Source of the DNA: Herbidospora daliensis
GTDB taxonomy: Bacteria > Actinomycetota > Actinomycetes > Streptosporangiales > Streptosporangiaceae
Direction of reading: 5' to 3'
Assembly: GCF_001570585.1 (NCBI RefSeq)
Contig: NZ_BBXF01000005.1
Coordinates: 682,001 to 746,000, forward strand
Length of the DNA: 64,000 nucleotides
Shown piece after piece: positions 7,853-16,821 of this stretch. A program made the translations under genes and the position numbers. Below the pieces are notes generated by a model that saw nothing but the letters and a program-made list of their open reading frames with translations, had not been told where the DNA came from and ran no database searches. Within the stretch, counting starts at the first letter, position 1; every line of letters starts with the position of its first letter.

Positions 7853-8605
7853 TCAGCGCTGGAAGCTGGTGCGCAGCCGGTAGCGGTCGCCCCGGTAGCA
7901 GACCATCGAGGCGAACAGCGGGGTGTCGCTCGCGCTGTAGACGAGCTGGCGCATCACCAGCACCGGCTTGCCGATCTCCAGCTGGAGGTGGCCGGCGAGG
8001 TGGTCGTCGGACTCGCGGGCCTCGATGGTGGCGTTGGCGCGGGCCGGGTGGAGGCCGACGGAGGCGATCTGCTCGTAGAGCGAGCCGCCGGTGAAGTCGA
8101 GCTCGGCGAAGCCGGGCACCAGCTCGGCCGGGACCTGGGTCAGGTCGAGCGCGGTCGGCACGCCGTTGAGCAGGCGCACCCGTTCGAGCACGAACAGCGG
8201 GGTGCCGGGCGCGATGGACAGTTGCTCGGCCTCGTCGAGGTTGGCCGGCACCACTTCGTGGCGCAGCACGGTCGAGCTGGGCGTCAGGCCCATCTGGCGG
8301 GCGGTCTCGGTGAACGACTCCAGGCTGTTGGGCCACTCGCGGGCGGGCGCTCCGGCGCCCGGCGCGACGTACCAGCCGCGGCCGTGGGAGGGGCTGAGGA
8401 TGCCCTCTTCGACCAGGGTGCGCAGCGCCTTGCGCAGCGTGACCCGGCTGATGCCGAGGCGCTCGCACAACTCGCGCTCGGGGGGCAGCCGGCCTCCCGG
8501 CTTCAGCACGCCGGTGCCGAGCTGCTCTTTGATCAGGTTCACCGCCTGGATCCACAGCGGCTCGGGGTGATCGGCGTGGATCGACGTCGACGTCGGGGCG
8601 TTCAC
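7853..8605 (-). CDS. GntR/HutC family transcriptional regulator with UTRA domain
   Basis: About 250 residues. The winged helix-turn-helix spans roughly residues 18-75 (KPGGRLPPERELCERLGISRVTLRKALRTLVEEGIL, the classic GntR signature). A UTRA effector domain with the HutC-type FVLERVRLLNG and LYEQIASVGL segments fills the rest. A GTG start at 8605 is preferred because GATAAT lies just upstream with TTGCGT 18 bp further, giving a leaderless transcript; TTG 8641 is possible. It lies between the importer and the amine oxidase operon and is the obvious candidate regulator of both; its ligand would be a phosphosugar or amine metabolite by family analogy. Confidence 0.92.
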   Translation of the reverse strand: MNAPTSTSIHADHPEPLWIQAVNLIKEQLGTGVLKPGGRLPPERELCERLGISRVTLRKALRTLVEEGILSPSHGRGWYVAPGAGAPAREWPNSLESFTETARQMGLTPSSTVLRHEVVPANLDEAEQLSIAPGTPLFVLERVRLLNGVPTALDLTQVPAELVPGFAELDFTGGSLYEQIASVGLHPARANATIEARESDDHLAGHLQLEIGKPVLVMRQLVYSASDTPLFASMVCYRGDRYRLRTSFQR

Positions 8606-8640
8606 GTTCGCATTATCGCGGAACCACCCTCCGGTACGCA
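8605..8640 (-). promoter_or_regulatory. Probable leaderless promoter of the GntR gene with ACCA repeats upstream
   Basis: On the minus strand TTGCGT and GATAAT are separated by 18 bp, and the GTG start follows the -10 by 6 nt. Plus-strand AACCA (8622), AACCA (8641) and GACCA (8651) overlap or flank it with 19- and 10-bp steps, i.e. whole helical turns, which suggests autoregulation through the same half-site as the other promoters of the locus. Confidence 0.45.
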
Positions 8641-8778
8641 AACCACAGAAGACCAGATGAGTCCTGGTTTAGCCCGGTCGGATATCCCGACAAACACGTA
8701 GTCACCGGCATGAACAGGCAGGCTCTCCTGCCGTTACGGTCACCCGAATCAAGCCATTCGGTATCGCCACGCCTTCAT

Positions 8779-8816
8779 TGGTATGGCGTGGTACACACTT
8801 TGGTACTAATCTGGTT
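8779..8816 (+). promoter_or_regulatory. Four helically phased TGGT(A/T) repeats upstream of the amine oxidase
   Basis: TGGTA occurs at 8779, 8789 and 8801 and TGGTT at 8812, with steps of 10, 12 and 11 bp. The array ends 15 bp before the GTG start of the amine oxidase gene, so it covers the promoter. The orientation is the same in all four copies, unlike the inverted repeats typical of GntR operators. Confidence 0.55.
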
Positions 8817-8831
8817 ATGAGAGGAGTCATC

Positions 8832-10709
8832 GTGAGGGAACACAGCACACTCCGCGCCGAGGAGATATCGGCGGCACGCGAGATCCTCGTCCGCGAGGGC
8901 CTGCTGAACGAGACGACCCACGTGTCGTACCTGGGCCTGAAGGAGCAGGACAAGCGCAAGCCGGCCGGGGCGCGCGAGCTGCGGGCGATGCTCGTCGACA
9001 TGGCCGACGGCCGCTCCCACGACGTGGTGGTCCGGCCGGGTGACGCGGCGCTGGTCTCGGCGGTGGAGCTCGACCCGGCGGTCGACGGCCAGGTGCCGGT
9101 CGTCATGCTGGAGTTCGCGATGGTCGAGGCCATCGTGCAGGCCGACGAGCGCTGGCTCGCCGCGATGCGCCGGCGCGGCCTGACCGACCTGTCGAAGCTG
9201 CGCGTGCAACCGCTGTCGGCGGGCCGGGCGATGACCGAGGACGAGCGGGGCCGCCGCCTCCAGCGCACCCTGACCTTCCTGCAGAAGGACGAGCACGACC
9301 TGCCGTGGGCCCACCCGGTCGACGGCGTCGTCGCCTACGTGGACGTCATCGCGAAGACCGTCGTCGAGGTGCTCGACAGTGCCGTATTGGACGTGCCGCA
9401 GGAGGACGGCAACTTCCACCTTCCGTCCTTCGTCGGAGCGACGAGGGAGGGCCTGAAGCCGATCGAGATCACCCAGCCGCACGGCCCCAGCTTCACCATC
9501 GACGACGACCAGGTGCTCGACTGGCTCGGCTGGAAGGTCCAGGTCTGCTTCGACTCGCGCGAGGGCCTGGTCCTGCGCGACCTGTCGATCAACGACAGGA
9601 AGGTCGTCGACCGCGCCTCGATCGCCGAAATGGTCGTCCCGTACGCCGACCCGAGCCCCCAGCGCTGGTTCCAGACCTTCTTCGACGGCGGCGAGTACCT
9701 GCTCGGCAACTTCGCCAACTCCCTCAAGCTCGGCTGCGACTGCCTCGGCGAGATCACCTACCTCGACGCCGTGGTCGCCGACAACGCCGGCAACCCGCGC
9801 GTGATCCCCCAGGCGATCTGCATCCACGAAGAGGACGCCGGGGTGCTCTGGAAGCACACCAGCCACTTCACCGATTCGAGCGAGGTGCGCCGCAACCGCC
9901 GCCTGGTGATCTCCTTCTTCGTCACGGTCGGCAACTACGACTACGGCTTCTACTGGTACCTCTACCTCGACGGCACGATCGAGCTGGAGGTCAAGGCCAC
10001 CGGCGTCGTGTTCACCTCGGGCCACCCGAACCCCGGCGGCGACTACGCCTACGCCACCGAGGTCGCCCCCGGCCTGGGCGCCCCGCACCACCAGCACCTG
10101 TTCAGCGCCCGCCTGGAGATGGCCGTCGACGGCCCCGCCAACTACGTCGAGGAGATCGACGCGGTCGCGGTGCCGCGCGGCCCGGAGAACCCGACCGGCA
10201 CCGGCATCACCCAGCGGGTCACCCGGCTGCGCAGGGAGAGCGACGCCCCCCGCCTGGCCGACGGCCGGTGCGGCCGGGTCTGGCGCGTCGGCAACCCCGA
10301 GGTCCAGAACCGCCTGGGCAAGGACGTCGCCTACGTCCTGCACCCGGAGGGCATGCCGGTGCTGCTGGCCGACCCCGAGTCGGACCTCTACGGCCGGGCC
10401 GTCTTCGCCTCCGGCCACCTGTGGGTCACCGCCTACGACCCCGCCGAGCTCTATCCGGCCGGCGACCTGGTCAACCAGCATCCCGGCGGGGCGGGCATGC
10501 CCGCCTGGGTCGCCGCCGACCGCGACGTCGACGGCGCGCCGATCGTGCTCTGGCACACCTTCGGCATGACGCACTTCCCGCGCCTGGAGGACTGGCCGGT
10601 CATGCCGGTGGACACCACCGGCTTCAAGCTCAAGCCATCGGGCTTCTTCGGCCGCAACCCGACGCTGGACATCCCGGCGTCCGGCGGCGCCACGCACTGC
10701 CATTCGTGA
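8832..10709 (+). CDS. Copper-containing amine oxidase
   Basis: A 625-residue primary-amine oxidase (amine + O2 to aldehyde + NH3 + H2O2). The topaquinone precursor is Y369 in the consensus NYDY (TVGNYDYGFYW), and the copper histidines are in APHHQHLFSARLEM and in the C-terminal HTFGMTHFPRLEDWPVMP. The catalytic-base region is PYADPSPQRWFQTFFDGGEY. The start at GTG 8832 is set by AGGAG 6 nt upstream; ATG 8817 is in frame but lacks spacing. Length and motifs match bacterial tyramine/phenylethylamine-type oxidases. It leads an operon with a SIS protein, a sugar kinase and an aldehyde dehydrogenase, which suggests that an amine released from a glycoside or amino sugar is its substrate. Confidence 0.95.
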   Translation: MREHSTLRAEEISAAREILVREGLLNETTHVSYLGLKEQDKRKPAGARELRAMLVDMADGRSHDVVVRPGDAALVSAVELDPAVDGQVPVVMLEFAMVEAIVQADERWLAAMRRRGLTDLSKLRVQPLSAGRAMTEDERGRRLQRTLTFLQKDEHDLPWAHPVDGVVAYVDVIAKTVVEVLDSAVLDVPQEDGNFHLPSFVGATREGLKPIEITQPHGPSFTIDDDQVLDWLGWKVQVCFDSREGLVLRDLSINDRKVVDRASIAEMVVPYADPSPQRWFQTFFDGGEYLLGNFANSLKLGCDCLGEITYLDAVVADNAGNPRVIPQAICIHEEDAGVLWKHTSHFTDSSEVRRNRRLVISFFVTVGNYDYGFYWYLYLDGTIELEVKATGVVFTSGHPNPGGDYAYATEVAPGLGAPHHQHLFSARLEMAVDGPANYVEEIDAVAVPRGPENPTGTGITQRVTRLRRESDAPRLADGRCGRVWRVGNPEVQNRLGKDVAYVLHPEGMPVLLADPESDLYGRAVFASGHLWVTAYDPAELYPAGDLVNQHPGGAGMPAWVAADRDVDGAPIVLWHTFGMTHFPRLEDWPVMPVDTTGFKLKPSGFFGRNPTLDIPASGGATHCHS

Positions 10710-10735
10710 CTCATCGACATCTGGGGAAAGCAAGC

Positions 10736-11758
10736 ATGTCAACGCCGAAAGAAGGCCACATCTCCTTCGCGTCCGCGCGGGCCGGTCAGGCCGCCGCGCT
10801 GCGGACCGCGATCGAGCGGCTGAGCAGGGACGTCACGGTCCGGCAGGCCGAGGGCTGGTTCCGGGGAGACGGCCCGATCTTCGTCGCCATCGGGGCCAGC
10901 CACGCCGCCGCCTGCGCGCCGGTGTGGACGCTGCGCAGCCGGGGCGTGCACTCCTGGCGGCTGAGCGCGGGCGACCACCCGCTGCCGTTCCCGCGCAGCG
11001 GGCACCCACTGGTCGCGGTGTCGCAGAGCGGGCGCAGCTCCGAGACGCTGGCCGTGCTCGGCACCGTCGACCCCGATCTCCGGTACGCGGTCACCAACGC
11101 CGCCCCCTCCCCCATCTCCGACCTGGCGGGCCGCGCCCTGTCGCTGGGCGGCATCCCCGACAGCTACGCCTCGACGATCGGCTACACCGCGACCGTCGTG
11201 GCCCTCGGGATGATCGCCGAAGCGTGGGACGGCGGGACCGTCGACCCGTCCTGGGCGCAGCTGCCCGGCCACGTCGACGCCCTGGAGGCCGAGCTGGCCG
11301 GGCGGGTTGCCGCGCTGGCGACGCCGTTCGCCACCGCGCGGGCCGGCGACTTCGTCGGCGGCGGGCCGTCGGCCGGTTCGGCCGAGGCCGGGGCGCTGCT
11401 GTTCCGCGAGACGGTCCGGCTGCCCTCGGCGGCGATGAGCACCCGCCAGTACCTGCACGGCGCGATGGAGTCGGCCGGCGACACCGTCCACGTGCTGTTC
11501 GGCGACGACCGCGAGCTCACCCTGGCCCGCACGCTGGCCGCCGCCGGCCACCCGGTCATCCTGGTGACCTCGGCCGACGTCGCGCCCGGCCCGGCGTTGC
11601 AGGTGGTCCGGCTGCCGCCGGTCCCGGCGAACCAGCGGGCGGTGCTGGAGGCGTTCGTGCTCCAGGCGCTCGTCGCCCGGGTCGCCGAGGACTCCGGCGT
11701 CGACATCGAGGAGTTCGTCTTCGACAACGCCGACACCAAGGTCGGGGCGGCCCTGTGA
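10736..11758 (+). CDS. SIS-domain phosphosugar-binding protein (AgaS/GlmS-isomerase-like)
   Basis: A 340-residue protein with two SIS domains. The first shows IFVAIGASHAAACAPVWTLR and the phosphosugar Ser/Thr pocket VAVSQSGRSSETLAVL. The second has the STRQYLHGAMES segment and ends with DSGVDIEEFVFDNADTKVGAAL. This is the layout of GlmS-type isomerase domains and of AgaS/FrlB-like deglycases or deaminases. The start has GGGGAAAG 6 nt upstream. It follows the amine oxidase by 26 bp and overlaps the kinase by 4 nt. Probable role: isomerisation, deamination or deglycation of the phosphorylated sugar made by the neighbouring kinase. Confidence 0.88.
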   Translation: MSTPKEGHISFASARAGQAAALRTAIERLSRDVTVRQAEGWFRGDGPIFVAIGASHAAACAPVWTLRSRGVHSWRLSAGDHPLPFPRSGHPLVAVSQSGRSSETLAVLGTVDPDLRYAVTNAAPSPISDLAGRALSLGGIPDSYASTIGYTATVVALGMIAEAWDGGTVDPSWAQLPGHVDALEAELAGRVAALATPFATARAGDFVGGGPSAGSAEAGALLFRETVRLPSAAMSTRQYLHGAMESAGDTVHVLFGDDRELTLARTLAAAGHPVILVTSADVAPGPALQVVRLPPVPANQRAVLEAFVLQALVARVAEDSGVDIEEFVFDNADTKVGAAL

Positions 11759-12657
11759 CCGTCCTGGCTGGTCTCGACATCGGCGGCACCAAGACCCACC
11801 TGCGGTTCGAGACCCCCGACGGCCGGGTCCTGGCCGACGTGGTCGACCCGACCGACACGTGGTCGGCGACGCCCGTCGACGGGGCGGCCCGCTGGATCGC
11901 CGATCTGGTCGAGCGGCACCGCCCGGCGGGGGTCGCGCTCGCGGCGGTCGCCGTGGGCGCGCAGGGCTGCGACGACGAGCACCACTGCGCCGAGTTGTCG
12001 CACGCGTTGTCGGCGGCGGCCGGGGTCCCCGCCGCGGTCACCAACGACGCGGCGCTGCTGGTCCCGGCGGCCGGGCTGACGTCAGGCATCGGCGTCATCT
12101 CCGGCACCGGCTCGATCGCCGTGGCGGTGCGGCCCGACGGCGGGCTGATGTTCGCCGGCGGCTGGGGCTGGGTCATCGGTGACGAGGGCAGTGCGCCCGC
12201 CCTCGTCAGGGAGGCCGTGCGGGCCGCGCTGACCAGGAACGACACCGGCGACGGCGGCGACGTGCTGCTGGCGCTGCTGGTCGAGGCGTTCGGGGTGGCC
12301 GACGCGGTCGGGCTGGCCCGCAGCGTCAACGACCTTCCGACCGCCGAGCACTGGGCGCCCAAGGCCCCCGCCGTGTTCGCCGCCGCCGCACGAGGGTCGA
12401 CCGACGCCCGCGCGACGATCGTGGCGGGCGCCGAGAGCCTGGCGTACCTGGTCGGGGTGCTGGCCGGCCGGGGCGCGGGGGTCGCCGACGTCGTCGCGGC
12501 GGGCGGGGTCATGACGGGCCAGCCCGACCTCTTCGCCGCCTTCCGCGACGCGGTCGCCCGCGAGCATCCGGGGCTGACCGTCCACCTGCTGAACGAACCC
12601 CCTGTCACGGGCGCGGTCGCGCTCGCCCGGCGTCTCCAACCTGGGGAGCAGACATGA
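11755..12657 (+). CDS. BadF/BadG-type N-acetylglucosamine kinase-like sugar kinase
   Basis: A 300-residue ASKHA-fold kinase. The phosphate-1 motif is LAGLDIGGTKTHLRF, the catalytic aspartate region is AAVTNDAALLVPAAG, the adenosine/phosphate-2 loop is GIGVISGTGSIAVAV, and the family GWGWVIGDEGSAPALVREAV follows. This is the pattern of GlcNAc/glucosamine kinases. GTG start and TGA stop of the preceding gene overlap (GTGA), as do its own stop and the next ATG, so the three enzymes are made in a coupled way. It probably phosphorylates the sugar brought in by the upstream importer. Confidence 0.9.
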   Translation: MTVLAGLDIGGTKTHLRFETPDGRVLADVVDPTDTWSATPVDGAARWIADLVERHRPAGVALAAVAVGAQGCDDEHHCAELSHALSAAAGVPAAVTNDAALLVPAAGLTSGIGVISGTGSIAVAVRPDGGLMFAGGWGWVIGDEGSAPALVREAVRAALTRNDTGDGGDVLLALLVEAFGVADAVGLARSVNDLPTAEHWAPKAPAVFAAAARGSTDARATIVAGAESLAYLVGVLAGRGAGVADVVAAGGVMTGQPDLFAAFRDAVAREHPGLTVHLLNEPPVTGAVALARRLQPGEQT

Positions 12658-14024
12658 AATCAAGGGACAAATCGACCGGCGAATCGCTCGGCTCCGTGGT
12701 GGAGTCGACGGTCTCCGACGTCGACGCCGCGGTCGGCCGGGCCGCCGCCGCCCAGCCCGAGTGGGCCGGGCTGCCGTACACCGAACGCGCCGCCGTGCTG
12801 CGCGCCGCCGCCGCGCGCCTGGAGGCGAGGGCGGCGGAGGTACGCGACCTGATCGTGCGCGAGACCGGCTGCATCCCCGGCAAGGCCGACTACGAGATCG
12901 GCGCCGCGATCGGCGAGCTGCACGCCGCCGCCGCGCTGGCCGCCCGCCCGGTCGGCGAGGTGCTGCCCTCCAACCACGCGGGCCGGTTCAGCCTGGCCGA
13001 GCGCCTCCCCCTCGGGGTGGTCGCCGCGATCACGCCGTGGAACTTCCCGCTGGTCCTCGGCATGCGGGTGGTCGCGCCCGCGCTCGCCCTGGGCAACGCG
13101 GTCGTGCTGAAGCCGTCCCCGGAGACCCCGCTGAGCGGCGGCGCGCTGTTCGCCGACCTGTTCGACGGCGACGTGCTGCAGATCGTGCAGGGCGGCCCCG
13201 AGGTCGGCGAACGCCTGGTCACCCACCCCGACACCGCGATGGTGCACTTCACCGGCTCGACCGCGGTCGGCCGTGCCATCGCCGCCCAGGCGGGCGGCCT
13301 GCTGAAGAAGGTGTCGCTGGAGCTCGGCGGCAACAACGCCCTGGTCGTGCTCGACGACGCCGACCTGGAGCAGGCGGCGATGATCGGCGCCTGGTCGAGC
13401 TTCCACTACCAGGGCCAGACCTGCATCACGGCCGGCCGCCACATCGTCCAGGCCGGCATCGCCGACGCCTACGTCGAGGAGCTGACGCGGCGGGCGGCGG
13501 CCGTCAAGGTCGGCGACCCCTTCACCGAGGCGGTCGGCCTCGGCCCGATGATCAACGAACGCCAGTTCACCCGCGCCGCGGAGATGCTGTCGGAGGCGGT
13601 GGCGGCCGGGGCCTCGGTGCTCACCGGGGGTCCGGGCGAGCTCCCGTTCTTCCGCCCCGCCGTGGTGACCTCGGTCGACGAGGGCATGCGGCTCTGGCGC
13701 GAGGAGATCTTCGCCCCCGTCGCGCCGGTGCTGGTCGTCGCCGACGAGGAGGAGGCGATCAGGGTCGTCAACGACACCGAATACGGCCTGGTCAACTCGG
13801 TCGTGACGGCCGACCTGCGACGCGGCCTGGCGGTGGCCCGGCGGCTGCGCGGCGGCATGGTCCACGTCAACGACGCGACGCCGCAGGACGAGGCGGGCGT
13901 GCCGTTCGGCGGCGTCGGCCAGTCGGGCCTCGGCGGCCGGTCGGGCGGCGACGACAACCTGGAGGAGTTCACCACCCGGCGCTGGCTGACCACCACGGAC
14001 CTGCCCGTCCACTACCCCTACTGA
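12654..14024 (+). CDS. NAD(P)-dependent aldehyde dehydrogenase (benzaldehyde/vanillin dehydrogenase-like)
   Basis: A 456-residue ALDH. The nucleophile is C257 in HYQGQTCITAGRHIV, the activating glutamate is in KVSLELGGNNALVVLDD, and the cofactor loop is FTGSTAVGRAIAAQA. ITPWNFPLVLGMRVVAPALALGNAVVLKPSPETP is canonical. It ends the operon and would oxidise the aldehyde produced by the copper amine oxidase to an acid. Its closest recognisable type is the aromatic aldehyde group, which agrees with an aromatic or short-chain amine as substrate; that is inference. A ribosome site (GGGGAG) precedes the ATG that overlaps the kinase stop. Confidence 0.94.
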   Translation: MKSRDKSTGESLGSVVESTVSDVDAAVGRAAAAQPEWAGLPYTERAAVLRAAAARLEARAAEVRDLIVRETGCIPGKADYEIGAAIGELHAAAALAARPVGEVLPSNHAGRFSLAERLPLGVVAAITPWNFPLVLGMRVVAPALALGNAVVLKPSPETPLSGGALFADLFDGDVLQIVQGGPEVGERLVTHPDTAMVHFTGSTAVGRAIAAQAGGLLKKVSLELGGNNALVVLDDADLEQAAMIGAWSSFHYQGQTCITAGRHIVQAGIADAYVEELTRRAAAVKVGDPFTEAVGLGPMINERQFTRAAEMLSEAVAAGASVLTGGPGELPFFRPAVVTSVDEGMRLWREEIFAPVAPVLVVADEEEAIRVVNDTEYGLVNSVVTADLRRGLAVARRLRGGMVHVNDATPQDEAGVPFGGVGQSGLGGRSGGDDNLEEFTTRRWLTTTDLPVHYPY

Positions 14025-14031
14025 CGCCGCC

Positions 14032-14060
14032 GGGGGAAGACCGCCAGGCGATCTTCCCCC
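14032..14060. terminator. Terminator hairpin between convergent ALDH and lipase genes
   Basis: GGGGGAAGA (14032-14040) pairs with TCTTCCCCC (14052-14060) around an 11-nt loop. The stem lies 8 bp after the aldehyde dehydrogenase stop and 10 bp before the lipase stop on the other strand, so it can serve both. Confidence 0.75.
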
Positions 14061-14069
14061 GACCCGGTT

Positions 14070-15272
14070 TCAGAGAGAGGCGAACCAGCGCACGATCGAC
14101 GCGGTGGCCTTCTGGTGCGAGCCCAGGTGGCGCGAGCCGCCGTAGTCCGGGGTGCCGAGGTCGAGCAGCGGGACGTCGGCGCCGTGCGACCGGAAGTCGG
14201 CCCGGCAGACCCGGCTGTTGGCGGTCACCGCCTGCTCGTCCCCCTTCGCCAGGTACAGCCTGATCGGCGCCTTCGGCGTCCACGAGCACACGGAGTCGGC
14301 GACCCGCAGGGCGGCGGCGAGCGCGCCGGTCGGGTGGGCGAGCGCGGCCCGGCCGCGCGGCGTCAGCAGGTCGTCGACGGTGTTCGGGGTGGCCGGCACG
14401 ATCTCCCGGCCGGTGTGGGTGCCGTCGAGGAGCTTCTCGATCTTCTGGTCGTACGGCGCCCTGAAGACCTCGCCCGGCGAGTCGTAGACGTGGTGCAGCC
14501 GGTTGAACGCCACGAAGGTGAGCGCGGCGTAGATGACGCCCGCCTTCGGGTCGGTCTGGCCCTTCAGCAGGGCGGGCAGTTCGGCCTTGCGGAAGGCGTA
14601 GCCGCCGCTGACCGGGGCGACGGCCCTGAGCCTGAACCACGGGTCGGCGTCGGATTGCAGGGCGCGGGCCAGCCCGAGCGCCGCCGAGGCTCCCTGCGAG
14701 AACCCGGTGACCAGCACCCCGCGTTCCAGCGTGCGGCCCGACCCGGCCGCGAACGCGCGGGCGGCGCGCAGCATGTCGAGGGAGGCGGTGGTCTCCGAGG
14801 GGACGTCCATCCAGGGATGCGGGCCGGGGCCCGTGCCCAGCCCGAGATAGTCGGGGGCCACGGCGGCCATCCCGGCCGACGCGTAGGTCAGCGCGGGCGC
14901 CTTGCCCCAGACGTCTTCCGTGGTCGAGGGCGCGTCGCCCTTGTAGAGCTCGGTGCCGTGGGTGAACGACACCGCCCGCAGGCGGCGCTCGCCGTTGCGG
15001 GGTAACGCGACCAGGCCGCTGGCGGTGGTCGGGCGGCCGGTGGCGTCGACGGTGCGGTAGACGAGCCGGTAGGTCTCCACTCCGTAGCGGACCTTGCCGG
15101 TGTCCCAGGCGTCACCCTTGAGTGCGGTGGTGACCTGCTTGGGCGACAACTTCTCCAGGCGGGTGGCCGACACGATGTCTCCCCGCTGGCCGGCCGAGGC
15201 GGGCAGCGGGACCAGGGCCAGGGCGATGACGGCGGCGGCGAGGGCGGCGGTGGTCTTTCTGATCGTTTTCAT
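14070..15272 (-). CDS. Secreted lipase (secretory lipase LIP family), alpha/beta hydrolase
   Basis: A 400-residue exported esterase or lipase. The signal peptide is KTTAALAAAVIALALVPLPASA. The nucleophile is S192 in VLVTGFSQGASAAL, the acid is in IRLYLAKGDEQAV, and the histidine is in YGGSRHLGSHQK. The mature length and order of motifs agree with the LIP family first described in fungi and common in actinomycetes. It is monocistronic with an upstream gap of about 80 bp to the dehalogenase. It probably hydrolyses extracellular esters or lipids. Confidence 0.9.
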   Translation of the reverse strand: MKTIRKTTAALAAAVIALALVPLPASAGQRGDIVSATRLEKLSPKQVTTALKGDAWDTGKVRYGVETYRLVYRTVDATGRPTTASGLVALPRNGERRLRAVSFTHGTELYKGDAPSTTEDVWGKAPALTYASAGMAAVAPDYLGLGTGPGPHPWMDVPSETTASLDMLRAARAFAAGSGRTLERGVLVTGFSQGASAALGLARALQSDADPWFRLRAVAPVSGGYAFRKAELPALLKGQTDPKAGVIYAALTFVAFNRLHHVYDSPGEVFRAPYDQKIEKLLDGTHTGREIVPATPNTVDDLLTPRGRAALAHPTGALAAALRVADSVCSWTPKAPIRLYLAKGDEQAVTANSRVCRADFRSHGADVPLLDLGTPDYGGSRHLGSHQKATASIVRWFASL

Positions 15273-15351
15273 GGTGGGAAGTCTGGTTCGGCCAGGTCAG
15301 CGCAGCCATCCTGCCCGCCGCCCAACGGAGGTGGAGCCCGCTCCACCCTCC

Positions 15352-16209
15352 TCAGGGCAGCCCGCGCACGAAGTCGGCGACCACGGCGCCGATCAGATCG
15401 GGGCTGTCCTCCTGGACGAAGTGCCTGCCCGGCACCGTCACCTCGGTCTGGTTGGGCCAGGTGCGGCAGAACTCGCGCGGCCCCCGGATGAGCAGGTGGC
15501 CCGGGTCGCCGTTGACGAACAGCTTGGGCACCGTGGACGTCGCCAGCCACCGGCCGTACCCCTCGACGATCTCCACCACGTCGGCGGGCTCCCCCTCGAT
15601 CGGCAGCTGACGCGGCCAGCTCAGCGTCGGCCGGCGGCTCTCGCCGGGGATGAGGTAGGGCGCGCGGTAGACCGCCATCTCCTCCTCACTCAGCTGCCGC
15701 AGGACGCCCGACGGCAGCACCTCCTCGACGAACACGTTGTGCGTGAGCACCATCGACTCGCCGGCGGGCGAGCGGAGGGCCTGGAAGGTCCGCCGCGAGC
15801 TCTCCCGCCGGTCGTCCCAGGTCGCCGGGGCGGTGATGGCCTCCATGTAGGCGATGCCGCCGACCCGGTCGGGATGCTGGTGGGCCCAGTCGAAGCCGAG
15901 GGCAGAACCCCAGTCGTGGACGACGAACACGACGTCGTCCCCGAGATCGAGCTGCTCCCAGAGCGCGAACAGGTAGTCGCGCTGCTCCCGGTAGGAGTAA
16001 CGGCCGGGCCCCGACCCGGGCAGCTTGCCGGAGTCGCCCATGCCCACGAGGTCGCAGGCGATCAGCCGGCCGAGCCCTTCGAGGTGCGGCATGACGTTGC
16101 GCCACAGGTAGGACGAGGTCGGGTTGCCGTGCTGGAACACGATCGCCCGGCCCTCCCCCTCGTCGAGATAGGCCATCTTCACGCCGTCGACCTCGGCGAA
16201 CCTCTTCAT
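15352..16209 (-). CDS. Haloalkane dehalogenase (DhmA/LinB type)
   Basis: A 285-residue cytosolic alpha/beta hydrolase that cleaves carbon-halogen bonds. The halide-binding asparagine is N29 in [11 protein letters not shown]. The nucleophile is D99, followed by the halide-binding W100, in [20 protein letters not shown], and the catalytic histidine is in [13 protein letters not shown]. Asp rather than Ser in the elbow and the HGNPTS motif separate it from esterases. Its start codon overlaps the stop of the DUF302 gene (ATGA), so the two are translationally coupled. The pair is divergent from an HxlR regulator. Confidence 0.93.
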   Translation of the reverse strand: MKRFAEVDGVKMAYLDEGEGRAIVFQHGNPTSSYLWRNVMPHLEGLGRLIACDLVGMGDSGKLPGSGPGRYSYREQRDYLFALWEQLDLGDDVVFVVHDWGSALGFDWAHQHPDRVGGIAYMEAITAPATWDDRRESSRRTFQALRSPAGESMVLTHNVFVEEVLPSGVLRQLSEEEMAVYRAPYLIPGESRRPTLSWPRQLPIEGEPADVVEIVEGYGRWLATSTVPKLFVNGDPGHLLIRGPREFCRTWPNQTEVTVPGRHFVQEDSPDLIGAVVADFVRGLP

Positions 16210-16733
16210 GCCGACACGAGCCGTTCGGGCACGGGCACGTCGAGGTGGTCGAGGAGCGCGGCGACCTTGCGGTCGAGTTCGACGCCGACGGCGGCGATCT
16301 CGGGATCGCCGAAGGAGGCGAACTGGGCGCTCGGCTGGTCGATGGAGAAGCGGGTGGCCCCGGTGGCGTCCTGGTAGATCGTGGTGCGCAGCGGCGCGTA
16401 GAGCAGGATGCCGGGATCGTGGTGGAACATGCGCTGGGCGATGGTGTGATTGCCCATCAGGTACTGCACGCTCTGCCACCGGTCGCCGGAGGCCCGCATG
16501 AGCGCGGTGTTGTCGAGCTTCCAGAAGATCATGAAGTCGTAGGGCGCGTCGGCCGCGGCGGCGCGCAGGACGGCGTTCCAGTCGCCCCGGTCGGCGTAGC
16601 GGGCGAGCTCGAACGGCGGCACCGCCCGTTCGTAGCGCTCCAGGAAGGTCTCGAACGGCAGGCCGGTGTCGACGGTCAGCCGGTGGACCTCGCGCGCGAC
16701 GTCCTGGACCCGATCGGTCGTGATGGCCGTCAT
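16206..16733 (-). CDS. DUF302 domain protein
   Basis: A 175-residue soluble protein. The DUF302 core is seen in [36 protein letters not shown] and [19 protein letters not shown], where the last motif corresponds to the conserved substrate-pocket loop of the family. Its biochemical role is unknown. It is the first gene of a two-gene operon with the haloalkane dehalogenase, and that pairing suggests a role in the same detoxification or signalling step. Confidence 0.85.
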   Translation of the reverse strand: MTAITTDRVQDVAREVHRLTVDTGLPFETFLERYERAVPPFELARYADRGDWNAVLRAAAADAPYDFMIFWKLDNTALMRASGDRWQSVQYLMGNHTIAQRMFHHDPGILLYAPLRTTIYQDATGATRFSIDQPSAQFASFGDPEIAAVGVELDRKVAALLDHLDVPVPERLVSA

Positions 16734-16821
16734 GGTGATCCCCCTTCACCAGGTCGGACATAAGCTGACTTTCAAATCAAAAGCCACTCTACGCCTGCCA
16801 CTTCCCGATGACAAGCGTAGA

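Noticed and set aside
8775-10742. 655-codon open frame on the minus strand opposite the amine oxidase
   Set aside because: The plus strand encodes a complete copper amine oxidase with NYDY and copper ligands; the minus frame has no recognisable domain.
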